Positions 1 to 8,875 of a stretch of 64,000 nucleotides of DNA are shown here, piece by piece. Position 1 is the stretch's first letter. Every line of letters starts with the position of its first letter. The notes beneath the pieces are model-generated. The model saw only the letters and a program-made list of their open reading frames with translations, was not told the DNA's origin and did not search any database. A program made the translations under genes and the position numbers. Origin of the DNA: Streptomyces caeruleatus (GTDB lineage Bacteria; Actinomycetota; Actinomycetes; Streptomycetales; Streptomycetaceae); NCBI RefSeq assembly GCF_001514235.1, contig NZ_KQ948942.1:62001-126000 (forward strand), given 5' to 3'.

Positions 1-3000
1 CGAGCCTGAAGTCCCACAACGGCACCACCGCGACCTACCTGGAATCCGGCCTCACCTACGACAGCACTTACGGTCGCCAGCTCACCAGCACCGACATCAC
101 CGGCACGGTCACCGCGACCCTGACCGGCGCCCCGGCGCGCACCGACCGCACCGACGGCCGGACGACGACCACGGCGTACAGCCCGACCACCGGCTTCCCG
201 ACCACGGTCACCGTCACCAGCCCGCCGGCCACCCCGGGCACCGCCTCCACCACCCAGACCAGCACGACCACGTACGACACGTTGCGCGGAATGCCCGTGA
301 CCGTGCTGGACACCAACAACAGGCGCACCGACAAGACCTACGACGCGCTCGGCCGCACCCTCAGGATCTGGCTGCCCAATCGCTCCCAGGCCAACAGCCA
401 GACGCCGAACTACGAGTTCGACTACACCATCACCGATGGCAAGCCGGTGGCGGTGGCCACGAAGACGCTGAAGAACGACGGCGGACAGCGCACCTCGTAC
501 ACGCTGTACGACGGCTTTCTACGAGCCCGCCAGACCCAGGCCCCCGGCCCGTCCGGCGGCATGCTGGTCAACGACGTCTTCTACGACGAACGCGGACTGA
601 CGGCCAAGGTCTTCGCGCCGTACTACAACACCGGCGCACCCTCCACAGTCCTGCTGAAGCTCGACGACGCCCTGGCGGTGGAGACCCAGACCTGGAACAC
701 CTACGACGGCCTCGGCCGCGTCACCAAGTCCCAGCAGGTGGCCGGCAACGGCGACGGCGGCACGGTGCTCGCCACCACCAGCACCAGCTACCTCGGCGAC
801 CGCACCACGGTCACCCCGCCGGCCGGCGGCACCCCGAGCACCACGATCGCCGACGCCCGCGGCCGCACCACCGACCTCCTGCAGTACAACGCCGCCACAC
901 CGACCGGGACCCCGTCCACGACCCACTACGACTACGACCCCGCCGGGAGGCTCACCGCGGTCACCGACCCCGTCGGCAACCAGTGGACGTACCGCTACGA
1001 CCAGCGGGGCAACAAGACCGGGTCGACGGACCCCGACAAGGGCGAGACCACCTACACCTACGACGACCGCAATCAGCTGGTCACCACCACCGACGACCGC
1101 GAGCCGAAGCAGACCATCACCCACGTCTACGACGGCCTGGGCCGTGAGCTGGAGACCCACGACGGCACCGACACCGGCCCGCTGCTGACCAAGCGCGTCT
1201 GGGACCCGGCCGGCTACGAGGGCAAGCCGGCCTCCGCCACCCGCTACGTCGGCGGCGCGAGCGGCAGCGCGTACACCACCACGTACAACATCTACGACAC
1301 GCTCTACCGCCCCAACCGCGTGACCACCACGATCCCGGCCTCCGAGGGCGCCCTGGCCGGGGCCTACCAGTCGAACATCAAGTACAACCTCGACGGCACG
1401 GTCCAGTCGAGCAGCTACCCGGCGGCGGGCAGCCTCGCCGCCGACGTCCTCACTCCGACGTACGACGATGTCCTGCGCCCGGTCACGCTCTCCGGCACGG
1501 GCGGCGTCACCTACATCACCGACACCGCCTACAGCTTCACCGGCAAGCCGCTGCAGTTCACCTATCAGAGCGGCGGCAAGAAGACCCAGGTCACCAATAC
1601 CTACCAGTGGGGCACTCAGCGCCTGGACAACACCCGGGTCGACCGCGAGGCCGTGCCCGGCGTCGACAAGTCGTCCACCTTCGGCTACGACGAGGCCGGA
1701 AACATCACGTCGATCAGCGACGTGTCGCGCGACGGCACCGACAACCAGTGCTTCCGCTACGACCACCTCGCCCGCCTCACCGAAGCCTGGGCCCAGGGCA
1801 CCACCGGCTGCTCCGCCACCGCCGGGTCCCTGCTCGGCGGCCCCGCACCCTACTGGCAGTCGTACACCTACGACGCCACCGGCAACCGGCGCACCGAAAC
1901 GCTCCACGACCTGACCGGCGACGCCACCAAGGACGTCAAGCGCACCTACGACTATCCCGCGCCCAAGTCCCCGCGGCCGCACGGTCTGACCCAGGTGACC
2001 ACCGCCGGGCCCGGCGGCACGGCGATCGACACCTACACGTACGACACGGTCGGCAACACCCGTACCCGCACCATCGGCGGTGACAAGCAGGTCCTCGACT
2101 GGGACGCCGAGGGGCACCTCGCCAAGGTCACCGAGGGGACCAAGACCACCTCCTACGTCTACGACGCCGACGGCAACCGCCTGATCCGCCGCACCGACGC
2201 CGACACGACCCTCTACCTCGGCTCCACCGAGATCACCCTCGCCAAGGGTGCCGGCACCGCCAAGGCCACCCGTTACTACGACCTCGGCGGCGGTAACCAG
2301 GCGATCCGCACCGACGACGGCAAGCTGTCGTTCCTCATCGGCGACCACCACGGCACCTCCGAACTTGCCGTCGCCGCGACCGACTTGTCCATGCAGCAGC
2401 GCCGCTCCACCCCCTTCGGGGCCGCCCGGGGCGAGGCCCCGGCCTCATGGCCTGGCCAAAAGGGCTTCATCGGAGGCACCGAGGACACGACGACCGGGCT
2501 GACCCACCTCGGCGCCCGCGAGTACGACATCACGACCGGCCGCTTCATCAGCGTCGACCCCGTCATGGACTCGGCCGACCCGCAGCAGATGAACGGCTAC
2601 AGCTACACGGAGAACAACCCGGTCACCTACAGCGACCCCACGGGCCGCACGAAGTGCGACGTCAATCCCGAGCTGTGCGGCAAGAAGGACAACAGCTGCG
2701 ACTCGGCGTGCGTGAAGAAGAACATCGAGAAGGTCAACAAGGCCAACAAGGCGACGGAGGAATACTTCAGAAAGAAGCGGCAGAAGGAGGCGCAGAAACT
2801 CTACGACTACTTCTTCAAGCCGTCGAAGTGCTTCGGTAATCCGGTCCTGCCGCTCGCGAAGTACGACACCTGTTACACCCAGGCGGAGATCGACAACGAC
2901 AAGCAGCTCCTGAAGACCGTCATGTCCGCCTTCGGTGATATGACGATGCTCGAACCCTGGTACCAGTGCGCCTTCAACGACAACCAGGACAAGTGCGACA

Positions 3001-3953
3001 CCCTCGGCCTGGCCATGTCCACGGGGGACGCCGGTGCCATCGCGAGGGGTGCCACCAGGTTCATCGGCGCGATGAGCAAGGCCGGGCGGGTGCTGTGCAG
3101 TTTCACCCCCTCGACCCGCGTGCTCATGAAGGACGGGCGCACCAAGGAGATCGGGAAGATCAAGCCCGGCGACAAGGTGGAGGCCGCGGATCCGAAGACT
3201 GGCCGGCACGAGGGGCCGCGCACGGTCACCGCTCAGGGCGGGCACCGCGACACGGACCTGGTCGACCTGAGGATCCGTGACAAGCAAGGCCGTACCGTCA
3301 CCATCCCCACCACGTTCAAGCACCCCTTCTGGGACGCCACGGCACACGCGTGGATCCCGGCCGGCGAACTCACCGTGGGCCACGACCTCAGCACCGCGGA
3401 GGACGGCGACGTCCGGCTGGTCGGCGTGCGGCAGCGGGCCGGTGCGGCCGAGATGTTCAACCTCACGGTCGAGGAACTGCACACGTACTATGTGCTCGCC
3501 GGTTCCACGCCGGTCTTGGTGCACAACTGCAACCTGGCCTTGGGGTGGCGCACCAAGGGGACCGGGGAGTGGGCGGAGGCGAATGGCTACACCCACATGC
3601 TGGCCAACCCCGATGACGGCTGGAAGTTCCCCGTGGAGCGAATGATCGGCGACCCCAATGTCACGCTTCGCGTCAACATCACGGGGTGGGAGACGGATTT
3701 CGAGGGCGCGGTGAGGAACGGTCTCAAGGGGGGCCTGGCCACGGAGCTTGAGATGAGCTGGATCGCCAGGGCGGTGGCCAATGGTCAGCGTTCATGGGAT
3801 TCCGTGCACTTCTACGAGGTGGGTCCGGGTGGAAAGTCCGTCCCAGCGCCCCGCCTCGCTGAGCCTGATTGGTCTACCTTCGGCAAACTCGATCCGGTCA
3901 GAAGTCCGTTCACCATGTGCAAATGTGAAGGGTCGGTTCCCTGGGATGAATAG
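1..3953 (+). CDS. RHS-repeat polymorphic toxin with pretoxin HINT domain (5' partial)
   Basis: The reading frame is already open at base 3, so the gene starts upstream; about 1316 residues are visible. Many YD/RHS repeats (Y-D-x-x-G-R/N-x, for example around 940-1100 and 1860-2180) lead to the RHS core end near 2530-2650, with GRFISVDP and NPVTYSDPTG motifs. A linker then joins a pretoxin HINT (intein-like autoprocessing) domain that begins at Cys 3096 (CSFTPSTRV) and ends with VLVHN followed by Cys at 3528. The final 140 residues (3531-3953) are the variable C-terminal domain and should be the toxin; I do not recognise its fold. The architecture is that of RHS toxins whose shell encloses the toxic tip. 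The small overlapping gene that follows is the expected immunity partner. GC falls in the linker (about 2650-3000), as is common where tips are exchanged. Confidence 0.9.
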   Translation, partial: SLKSHNGTTATYLESGLTYDSTYGRQLTSTDITGTVTATLTGAPARTDRTDGRTTTTAYSPTTGFPTTVTVTSPPATPGTASTTQTSTTTYDTLRGMPVTVLDTNNRRTDKTYDALGRTLRIWLPNRSQANSQTPNYEFDYTITDGKPVAVATKTLKNDGGQRTSYTLYDGFLRARQTQAPGPSGGMLVNDVFYDERGLTAKVFAPYYNTGAPSTVLLKLDDALAVETQTWNTYDGLGRVTKSQQVAGNGDGGTVLATTSTSYLGDRTTVTPPAGGTPSTTIADARGRTTDLLQYNAATPTGTPSTTHYDYDPAGRLTAVTDPVGNQWTYRYDQRGNKTGSTDPDKGETTYTYDDRNQLVTTTDDREPKQTITHVYDGLGRELETHDGTDTGPLLTKRVWDPAGYEGKPASATRYVGGASGSAYTTTYNIYDTLYRPNRVTTTIPASEGALAGAYQSNIKYNLDGTVQSSSYPAAGSLAADVLTPTYDDVLRPVTLSGTGGVTYITDTAYSFTGKPLQFTYQSGGKKTQVTNTYQWGTQRLDNTRVDREAVPGVDKSSTFGYDEAGNITSISDVSRDGTDNQCFRYDHLARLTEAWAQGTTGCSATAGSLLGGPAPYWQSYTYDATGNRRTETLHDLTGDATKDVKRTYDYPAPKSPRPHGLTQVTTAGPGGTAIDTYTYDTVGNTRTRTIGGDKQVLDWDAEGHLAKVTEGTKTTSYVYDADGNRLIRRTDADTTLYLGSTEITLAKGAGTAKATRYYDLGGGNQAIRTDDGKLSFLIGDHHGTSELAVAATDLSMQQRRSTPFGAARGEAPASWPGQKGFIGGTEDTTTGLTHLGAREYDITTGRFISVDPVMDSADPQQMNGYSYTENNPVTYSDPTGRTKCDVNPELCGKKDNSCDSACVKKNIEKVNKANKATEEYFRKKRQKEAQKLYDYFFKPSKCFGNPVLPLAKYDTCYTQAEIDNDKQLLKTVMSAFGDMTMLEPWYQCAFNDNQDKCDTLGLAMSTGDAGAIARGATRFIGAMSKAGRVLCSFTPSTRVLMKDGRTKEIGKIKPGDKVEAADPKTGRHEGPRTVTAQGGHRDTDLVDLRIRDKQGRTVTIPTTFKHPFWDATAHAWIPAGELTVGHDLSTAEDGDVRLVGVRQRAGAAEMFNLTVEELHTYYVLAGSTPVLVHNCNLALGWRTKGTGEWAEANGYTHMLANPDDGWKFPVERMIGDPNVTLRVNITGWETDFEGAVRNGLKGGLATELEMSWIARAVANGQRSWDSVHFYEVGPGGKSVPAPRLAEPDWSTFGKLDPVRSPFTMCKCEGSVPWDE

Positions 3954-4626
3954 CAAGAGGCTGCCGGAAGACTCATGGGATCCGGCCCTGTATTACCCTG
4001 ACCTCGACGTGTCCGAGGGCCTGGCCAAGGCGCTTGAGCGCCGAGCTGCGGGGATCGGGTTGATGATCGAGGGGATTTTCGACTGTACCCCCGGGGCAAT
4101 GCTTGCCACTGATCGCGGTAACGTCTGGATCAATGTCGGGGCCTGGCAGAGGGACTTCTCCGTGGCAATCAGCCAGCCCGGCGTTGAGTGGGCGAGGGGA
4201 GGAACCGAGGACGTCGAGCAGGCGCTTCGGGCGGTTGCCGCCTGGCAGGAGGGTGAACCTCTCGACGACTTCGTGTCGGAGTTCCCGTTCATGGAGCCGG
4301 GAAGGCTGGCCCACGCATTCTTGGAGGGAAGGGTCGCCGAAGCCCAGTGGCAGGACCTGCTGGCTTCGGAGTACCACACGGGCGGCCAGCGGCTGCTCGT
4401 CAGTCTCGCTCCTTTCGACGAACTGCGGAGTTTCTATCCGGAGATCAGCTATGGCGACCTCCGCTTCACGATGCCCCCGCCCCTGCGGGACGAGCGGTTG
4501 TTCCGGTTTCGGAGGGACGGGCCGGGATTCCGTGTGGAGGAATGCGGGCCGGAGCCCCGGGAGTACTCCCTCGACACACTCGACGAAGTGGCCCGCCACG
4601 TCGTCGAGTTCTTCGCCTCCGGCTGA
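3946..4626 (+). CDS. Candidate immunity protein for the RHS toxin
   Basis: A 226-residue soluble acidic protein with no signal peptide or membrane segment. The ATG at 3946 lies inside the last codons of the toxin gene, so the two frames overlap by 8 bp and are probably translationally coupled, the usual arrangement for a polymorphic toxin and its immunity protein. The frame is open further upstream to 3781, but that part only shadows the toxin. I cannot assign a named immunity family. The next gene is a diverged relative: both share an AVAAW-(Q/R)-x-G-x-P-x-(D/E)-(D/E)-F core and an L-R-x-x-Y-P pattern near the C terminus. The immunity role is inferred from position and paralogy, not from a recognised domain. 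Confidence 0.65.
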   Translation: MNSKRLPEDSWDPALYYPDLDVSEGLAKALERRAAGIGLMIEGIFDCTPGAMLATDRGNVWINVGAWQRDFSVAISQPGVEWARGGTEDVEQALRAVAAWQEGEPLDDFVSEFPFMEPGRLAHAFLEGRVAEAQWQDLLASEYHTGGQRLLVSLAPFDELRSFYPEISYGDLRFTMPPPLRDERLFRFRRDGPGFRVEECGPEPREYSLDTLDEVARHVVEFFASG

Positions 4627-4643
4627 CCGGGAGCCTTTCCGCT

Positions 4644-5308
4644 GTGGAGACGAACGACTCCTTTCTGGACTTGTCCCCGTTCCTGGACTCCACTCTGTAC
4701 CTGGACCTGATCGAAAGGGGCGGTCACGCATCGGGGCCGGGGCATTACAAGAGTGCCGTCGTCGAAACCGAGCGCGGCAGGATGTCCATGCTGCTCGGGG
4801 AGCACGAGCGGATGTTCTCCCTCGACATTCGCGGGCGCGGATTCACGTGGGCGGACGGAATGACGGACGATCTGCGGGAGCTGGTCGGCGCGGTGGCGGC
4901 CTGGCGGAGCGGAATGCCCGTGGACGAGTTCGCCGGGACCTTTCCGTTCATGCGCCTCGGCCGACTCGCCCGAGCGCATGAGAGCGGTGATCCGAACGCG
5001 GCTCAGTGGGAATGGCTGCGGACTGCGGAGGTCTACGAAGGCGAAGGCCTCTGGTGGAGGCGGCCCATAGGGACGGCCGCCTCCGTGGGCTCTACCCCTA
5101 TCTCAGCCACGGGATGCTGCGGCTTTCCACAGAGTTGGGGCGACAGGGGGCGCGGGAGATCCAGATCTGTCCGGTCACCGGAGGGTCCTACCGAGTCGAG
5201 GACACCGCGTCGGGGGGTGGAGTGAGGAACGCGGTCACTCTTGCGGAGGCGATCGATTCCGCTGCCGATCTCCTCCAGAACACGGCTCGGCCCGGCAGAG
5301 AAGAATGA
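4644..5308 (+). pseudogene. Second immunity-like gene, disrupted by a frameshift
   Basis: From GTG 4644 the frame encodes a protein aligned along its length with the upstream immunity candidate (V-G-A-V-A-A-W-R-S-G-M-P, then FPFM-R-L-G-R-L-A). Around 5070-5085 homology moves to a different frame, where RGLYPYLSHGMLRL matches RSFYPEISYGDLRF of the first copy and continues to a stop at 5308. The first frame instead runs on as unrelated Arg/Ser-rich sequence to 5225. The change is equivalent to losing one base. It is either a real decayed duplicate or a sequencing error; if the base is restored the product would be about 220 residues and full length. Confidence 0.6.
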
Positions 5309-5407
5309 CCGATCCCCCGGTCGGCGGCCAGGAGCGTGCGGGCGGAGTCCGTTCACCAGAGACGATGCCGTTCGCCGGGGGTATGTCCGGCTGACACCGG
5401 CATTGGC

Positions 5408-5434
5408 ACCGACACCGACACCGACACCGGCACC
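5408..5434. repeat. ACCGAC hexanucleotide microsatellite
   Basis: Three perfect ACCGAC units are followed by one ACCGGC unit and a partial unit. It lies in the 369-bp gap between the immunity-like pseudogene and the methyltransferase. The rest of that gap holds one possible small frame (5489-5560) and a hairpin (5583-5602). Confidence 0.8.
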
Positions 5435-5488
5435 CACAAGTACGCAGCTGTGCGACCCTGTTGACGTCATCTGTCTGAAAGGCTGGTC

Positions 5489-5560
5489 ATGACCCGCGGC
5501 ATGGTTCTCGGCATGGTCCTCGGCGACCTCTCCTCGCGCGCTTCGACGCGGGAGCGGTAG
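5489..5560 (+). CDS. Possible 23-residue small ORF upstream of the methyltransferase
   Basis: ATG 5489 is preceded by AAAGG seven bases upstream and is followed by 23 codons (MTRGMVLGMVLGD...) and TAG at 5558. A stem-loop at 5583-5602 comes soon after, then the methyltransferase start at 5678. The spacing resembles a leader peptide with an attenuator, but the peptide shows no run of one amino acid that would indicate what it senses. Chance occurrence is quite possible. Confidence 0.2.
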   Translation: MTRGMVLGMVLGDLSSRASTRER

Positions 5561-5582
5561 CCCCACCTGCCCTGACACACGT

Positions 5583-5602
5583 GCCCGTGCCGCAGCACGG
5601 GC
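5583..5602. terminator. Short hairpin in the methyltransferase leader
   Basis: Perfect 8-bp arms, GCCCGTGC and GCACGGGC, with a CGCA loop. No long T-run follows. It could be a weak terminator or an attenuator stem before the gene starting at 5678. Confidence 0.3.
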
Positions 5603-5677
5603 CGTTTGCCCTGCTCCTCGTCGAAGTGCTCTTCGTGCCCCGCACGTTCGATCATTTCGATCACGAGGAGTACCCCG

Positions 5678-6835
5678 GTGCCCACCATCCACTGGACCGA
5701 GAAGAACACCCCCCGTTCCGCCCACTGGCATTCCGAGAACGCCACAGCCCCTCCCCGTCGGGTCATCGGCGCCGACGACCGCATGCCGGCCGACACTGCC
5801 TACCGACTGGCCTGCGAAGGCACCGCCTTGCTGTGGCGGGGCGACTTCCACAACGCACGTCAACTCCTCCAGGCGATGGGCCGCCGCATCGACCGGAACC
5901 GGAACCGGAACCGGAACCGGAAGCCTGCCGGGCCGGCAGCCAGCCCGGCGGAGGCCTTCCGCCTGCATCGCCGGGCCCGCAACCACCGGGCCCGCGTGCT
6001 GGGCAGGCTCCTCGTTCTGCTGGAGGACGACTACCGTCTGAACCTGCGCAGAGCCCCCGACGTGCGCCAGGCGTGCAGCGAGGCATACGGTCCGCCGTCC
6101 CAGGCGATGGCTGTCTCGCTCACGGAACTGCTCGGCGTGACCGGAGCGCACCAGTGGCGTACGAAGGGCGTGGCGGTACCGGCCCTCGCCGCTCGCCTTC
6201 ACCCGCACTACGGCGTGTTCTCCCCGGTCAGGGGCGAATACGTCGACCTCGTCGCACGGGCACCACTGCCCACGCCCGCTGACCGGCGCGCGGGCCGCCG
6301 CACCGCGTTCGACCTCGGAACCGGGACGGGGGTGCTCGCAGCCGTCCTGGCCCGCCGGGGGATCGACCACATCGTGGCCACCGACATCAGTCCCCGTGCC
6401 CTGGCCTGCGCGAGCGACAACGTCCGCCGACTGCACCTCACCGGGCGCATCGACATCGTCGGCCCCTGCCTCTTTCCGGACGGGCGCGCGGACCTCGTCG
6501 TCTGCAACCCGCCCTGGATCCCGGCCCGCCCCACCTCCGCCGTGGAGCAGGGCGTCTACGACTCGGGCGGCAGCATGCTCCGCGCCTTCCTGGAGGGGCT
6601 TACCGCCCATCTCCAACCAGGAGGTGAGGGATGGCTCATCCTGTCGGACCTGGCCGAGCACCTCGGCCTCAGGACCCGCGGCGAACTGCTGGCCGACATC
6701 GAAGCGGCGGGCCTGCGTGTGGTGGACAGAACCGACACCAGGCCGCGGCACCCACGAGCGAGGGACACCGCCGATCCCCTCCACGCCGCCCGCGCCGCGG
6801 AAGTCACCTCACTCTGGCGTCTCACCGGCAGGTGA
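5678..6835 (+). CDS. Class I SAM-dependent methyltransferase (HemK/PrmC-like)
   Basis: A 385-residue protein. The GTG at 5678 is chosen because GAGGAG stands about seven bases upstream; the longer frame back to 5606 has no such site. The C-terminal half is a class I methyltransferase. FDLGTGTGVLAAVLA near residue 210 is the SAM-binding glycine motif, ATDIS follows as the acidic loop, and NPPW at residues 277-280 matches the catalytic (D/N)PPY-type motif of enzymes that methylate planar nitrogens such as glutamine or adenine. The N-terminal 200 residues resemble accessory domains of small-molecule or protein N-methyltransferases and contain an R-N repeat encoded by CCGGAA units. The substrate cannot be told. 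Downstream is a separate secreted inhibitor gene, so the gene appears to be transcribed alone. Confidence 0.8.
   Translation: MPTIHWTEKNTPRSAHWHSENATAPPRRVIGADDRMPADTAYRLACEGTALLWRGDFHNARQLLQAMGRRIDRNRNRNRNRKPAGPAASPAEAFRLHRRARNHRARVLGRLLVLLEDDYRLNLRRAPDVRQACSEAYGPPSQAMAVSLTELLGVTGAHQWRTKGVAVPALAARLHPHYGVFSPVRGEYVDLVARAPLPTPADRRAGRRTAFDLGTGTGVLAAVLARRGIDHIVATDISPRALACASDNVRRLHLTGRIDIVGPCLFPDGRADLVVCNPPWIPARPTSAVEQGVYDSGGSMLRAFLEGLTAHLQPGGEGWLILSDLAEHLGLRTRGELLADIEAAGLRVVDRTDTRPRHPRARDTADPLHAARAAEVTSLWRLTGR
5893..5922. repeat. In-frame (CCGGAA)5 hexanucleotide repeat
   Basis: Five perfect CCGGAA units inside the methyltransferase gene encode alternating Arg-Asn. Changes in copy number would alter the protein by two residues per unit without shifting the frame. 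Confidence 0.9.
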
Positions 6836-6967
6836 AGGGTCGGCGCAGATGTTCCTCGACCCCGCCATGCGAGTTCGATTCGATCCAGATCGAAGGCGGG
6901 TGCGGGGGCGGGGGGCCGGACCGCAGGCTGGACGTCGTACGCAAGACCACGGGGAAAGGAAGACCTC

Positions 6968-7354
6968 ATGTCCATCCGTTCCGTCCGCAAGCACCGTCTC
7001 TCCCTCGGCCTGGCCGCCCTCGTCGGCAGCGCCGCCATGCTGGCGATCCCCACGTCCGCGCAGGCGGCCGGCGATCCGGCCACCTGGCCCTGCGACCCGT
7101 CCGAGTTCTGCATCTACCACGACGGCCAGGGCGGCGGCGCGCACTACTCGCTGTCAGACGGCGCCTCCAACCTGGGCCAGCTGCCGGGCGGCCTCAACGA
7201 CCACGTGTGGTCGGTGAAGAACATCTCCGGCGACGACTGGTGCCTGTACCGGGACGCCAACTACGAGAACGAGATCCAGGTGATCCTGGACGGGCAGGCG
7301 CTCGACCTCGCGTCGCCGGTGCGTGACCAGGTGAGTTCCGTCGAGCCCTGCTGA
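6968..7354 (+). CDS. Secreted peptidase inhibitor family I36 protein
   Basis: A 128-residue precursor behind a GGGGAAAGGAAG ribosome site. Residues 1-34 form a Sec signal peptide: basic start RSVRKHR, hydrophobic core, and the cleavage motif AQAA. The mature part (about 94 residues) has the small cysteine-containing beta/gamma-crystallin-like pattern of the Streptomyces metalloproteinase inhibitor group (I36): CDPSEFCIYHDGQGGGAHYSL, then W-C-L-Y-R-D-A-N-Y. Cysteines at the start, in the FCIY and WCLY strands and at the C terminus probably form disulfides outside the cell. A strong terminator follows directly. Whether it inhibits a protease or only shares the fold cannot be decided from sequence. 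Confidence 0.8.
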   Translation: MSIRSVRKHRLSLGLAALVGSAAMLAIPTSAQAAGDPATWPCDPSEFCIYHDGQGGGAHYSLSDGASNLGQLPGGLNDHVWSVKNISGDDWCLYRDANYENEIQVILDGQALDLASPVRDQVSSVEPC

Positions 7355-7371
7355 CAGGTCTACGGCTACTT

Positions 7372-7405
7372 GGGCTGTCCCCCTCTGCCCGGAGGGGGAC
7401 AGCCC
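7372..7405. terminator. Strong 14-bp stem-loop terminator
   Basis: Perfect arms of 14 bp (7372-7385 and 7392-7405) with a six-base loop lie 18 bp after the I36 inhibitor stop codon. Confidence 0.8.
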
Positions 7406-7487
7406 CATGACATCTGAGGATGGCAAGAGCCGAAGATCCTCGGACCATGTGAGGGCACGCACGATGTGCCGAACGGGGATGGCTCAC

Positions 7488-8501
7488 ATGGTGGTACGCA
7501 TTCACTTAACCGACGACGATCTCGCGGGCATCAGGCTGGCCCAGGCTCCCGACCCCATGTGGGAGGCGCTGCTCAGCATGCACATGCTCCAGACCAACAC
7601 CGGTTCCGCCGTCTTCGGCGGCTGGCGGAGCAGAGTGCGCCGCGAACTTCCCACGGCGGTACGCCCGTTGCTCCGTCTCGCCCCACCCGTCGGCTACTCG
7701 GCGGACTTCCTCACCCCGGCCGCCGGCGCGGGCGGCCTGGACGCCGGGCTCGGCGCCCTGCTGTCGACGCCGACGCAGCGGCTCCGGGGCGACATGGTCG
7801 AACTGTCCCGTGCCGGACGGCGACTGCCCTCCTGGGCGAGGCCGCTCGCCGACGGTGACAAGGCGGCCGTCGTCCATCTCGCGCGCGCGTTCCGGGCGTA
7901 CTTCGCGACCGCGCTGGCGCCCTGGTGGGGCCCTGTCCGTGCCCGCTTCGACGCCGAACGGGCCGCCCACGGTCGGCACTTGGCCGACGGCGACCTCGGC
8001 GCCCTGCTCGGCGCCCTCCATCCCGGCCTCGTCTGGCGGCGACCGGTCCTTGAGGTGACGGGGCTGGGCGCGACGGACCGTGACGTCCGGCTCGACGGGC
8101 GGGGCTTGCTGGTCCTCCCCTCCTACTTCTGCTGGCGCAAGCCGACCCTGCTGAAGGATCCCGCCCTGCCGTGCGTCGTGGTCTACCCGATGACCCACGA
8201 GACGGTACTGAGCGGCGGCGTGGGCGGGAGCACTGGCGGGCTCCGTTCCCTGAACGCCCTCCTCGGCCGCACCCGCGCCGGGATCCTCGAAACGGTCGCC
8301 GACCACGGGGTGACGACCACGGAACTCGCCCACGACACCGGGGTCTCCCCGGCCACGGCCAGCCATCACGTCGGCATTCTGCGGCGGGCGGGGCTGGTCA
8401 GCACCTGCAAGGCGGGGAAGGCCGTACTGCATACGGTGACACCGTTGGGGATGTCGCTGCTGGACGGTGATTCAGCCCCTCCGGTGCGGCGTTCGGCGTG
8501 A
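7488..8501 (+). CDS. ArsR-like winged-helix transcriptional regulator with TTA codon
   Basis: A 337-residue protein, taken from ATG 7488 (an ATG at 7479 is also possible). The C-terminal region, about residues 255-325, is a winged helix: TRAGILETVADHGVTTTELA, then VSPATASHHVGILRRAGLV as the recognition helix, as in ArsR-type repressors. The N-terminal 230 residues are a sensing or oligomerisation region of the sort found in streptomycete DUF5937-type regulators (family name from memory). Codon 7 is TTA (7506-7508), the rare leucine codon read by the bldA tRNA, so translation should be delayed to developing cultures. The likely target is itself or a nearby gene; none is evident. Confidence 0.75.
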   Translation: MVVRIHLTDDDLAGIRLAQAPDPMWEALLSMHMLQTNTGSAVFGGWRSRVRRELPTAVRPLLRLAPPVGYSADFLTPAAGAGGLDAGLGALLSTPTQRLRGDMVELSRAGRRLPSWARPLADGDKAAVVHLARAFRAYFATALAPWWGPVRARFDAERAAHGRHLADGDLGALLGALHPGLVWRRPVLEVTGLGATDRDVRLDGRGLLVLPSYFCWRKPTLLKDPALPCVVVYPMTHETVLSGGVGGSTGGLRSLNALLGRTRAGILETVADHGVTTTELAHDTGVSPATASHHVGILRRAGLVSTCKAGKAVLHTVTPLGMSLLDGDSAPPVRRSA

Positions 8502-8875
8502 CCGGCCCGAACCTCCGGCAAACGTCCACACCAGCGCACCAGGTGTTCATGCGGGGCCTGTCGTTCACAGGCCCCCGGTCGCCACGCGCCGTCTTGTCGC
8601 CGAAGTGTCCGCCTTGGAACTCGGGTCGCAACAGCCATGTACGCGGTAAAGCGACAGGTCCCGTGAAGAAGTCGACGTATTCGGTGACCCGGCGGTCATA
8701 ATGGTGAAGCCGGTCGCCGGAATGGGGCGTGCGTCGCACCGATGCGGCTGGCGGTCTCTTCTGCTGGGTGCTTTGATCCTGCGCATGGCCGGAGGCGTCG
8801 GAATGAATTCCGGGCCCGGGAATCGGGCAGCCCCGCCGTTATCGCAGTACGTTCACGCGAAGGGAACCGCAGGCT
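8502..8875. other. 374-bp stretch without a supported gene
   Basis: Short open frames exist on both strands but none has a good start site, codon bias or recognisable product. It probably holds the promoter of the small precursor gene at 8876. Confidence 0.5.

Noticed and set aside
519..2351. Long minus-strand open frame (610 codons) opposite the RHS gene
   Set aside because: It mirrors RHS codon periodicity, is Val/Gly-rich and has no recognisable domain; typical antisense shadow in high-GC DNA.
5241..5492. 83-codon frame covering the ACCGAC repeat
   Set aside because: It overlaps the immunity-like pseudogene end and its composition comes from the repeat; no ribosome site.
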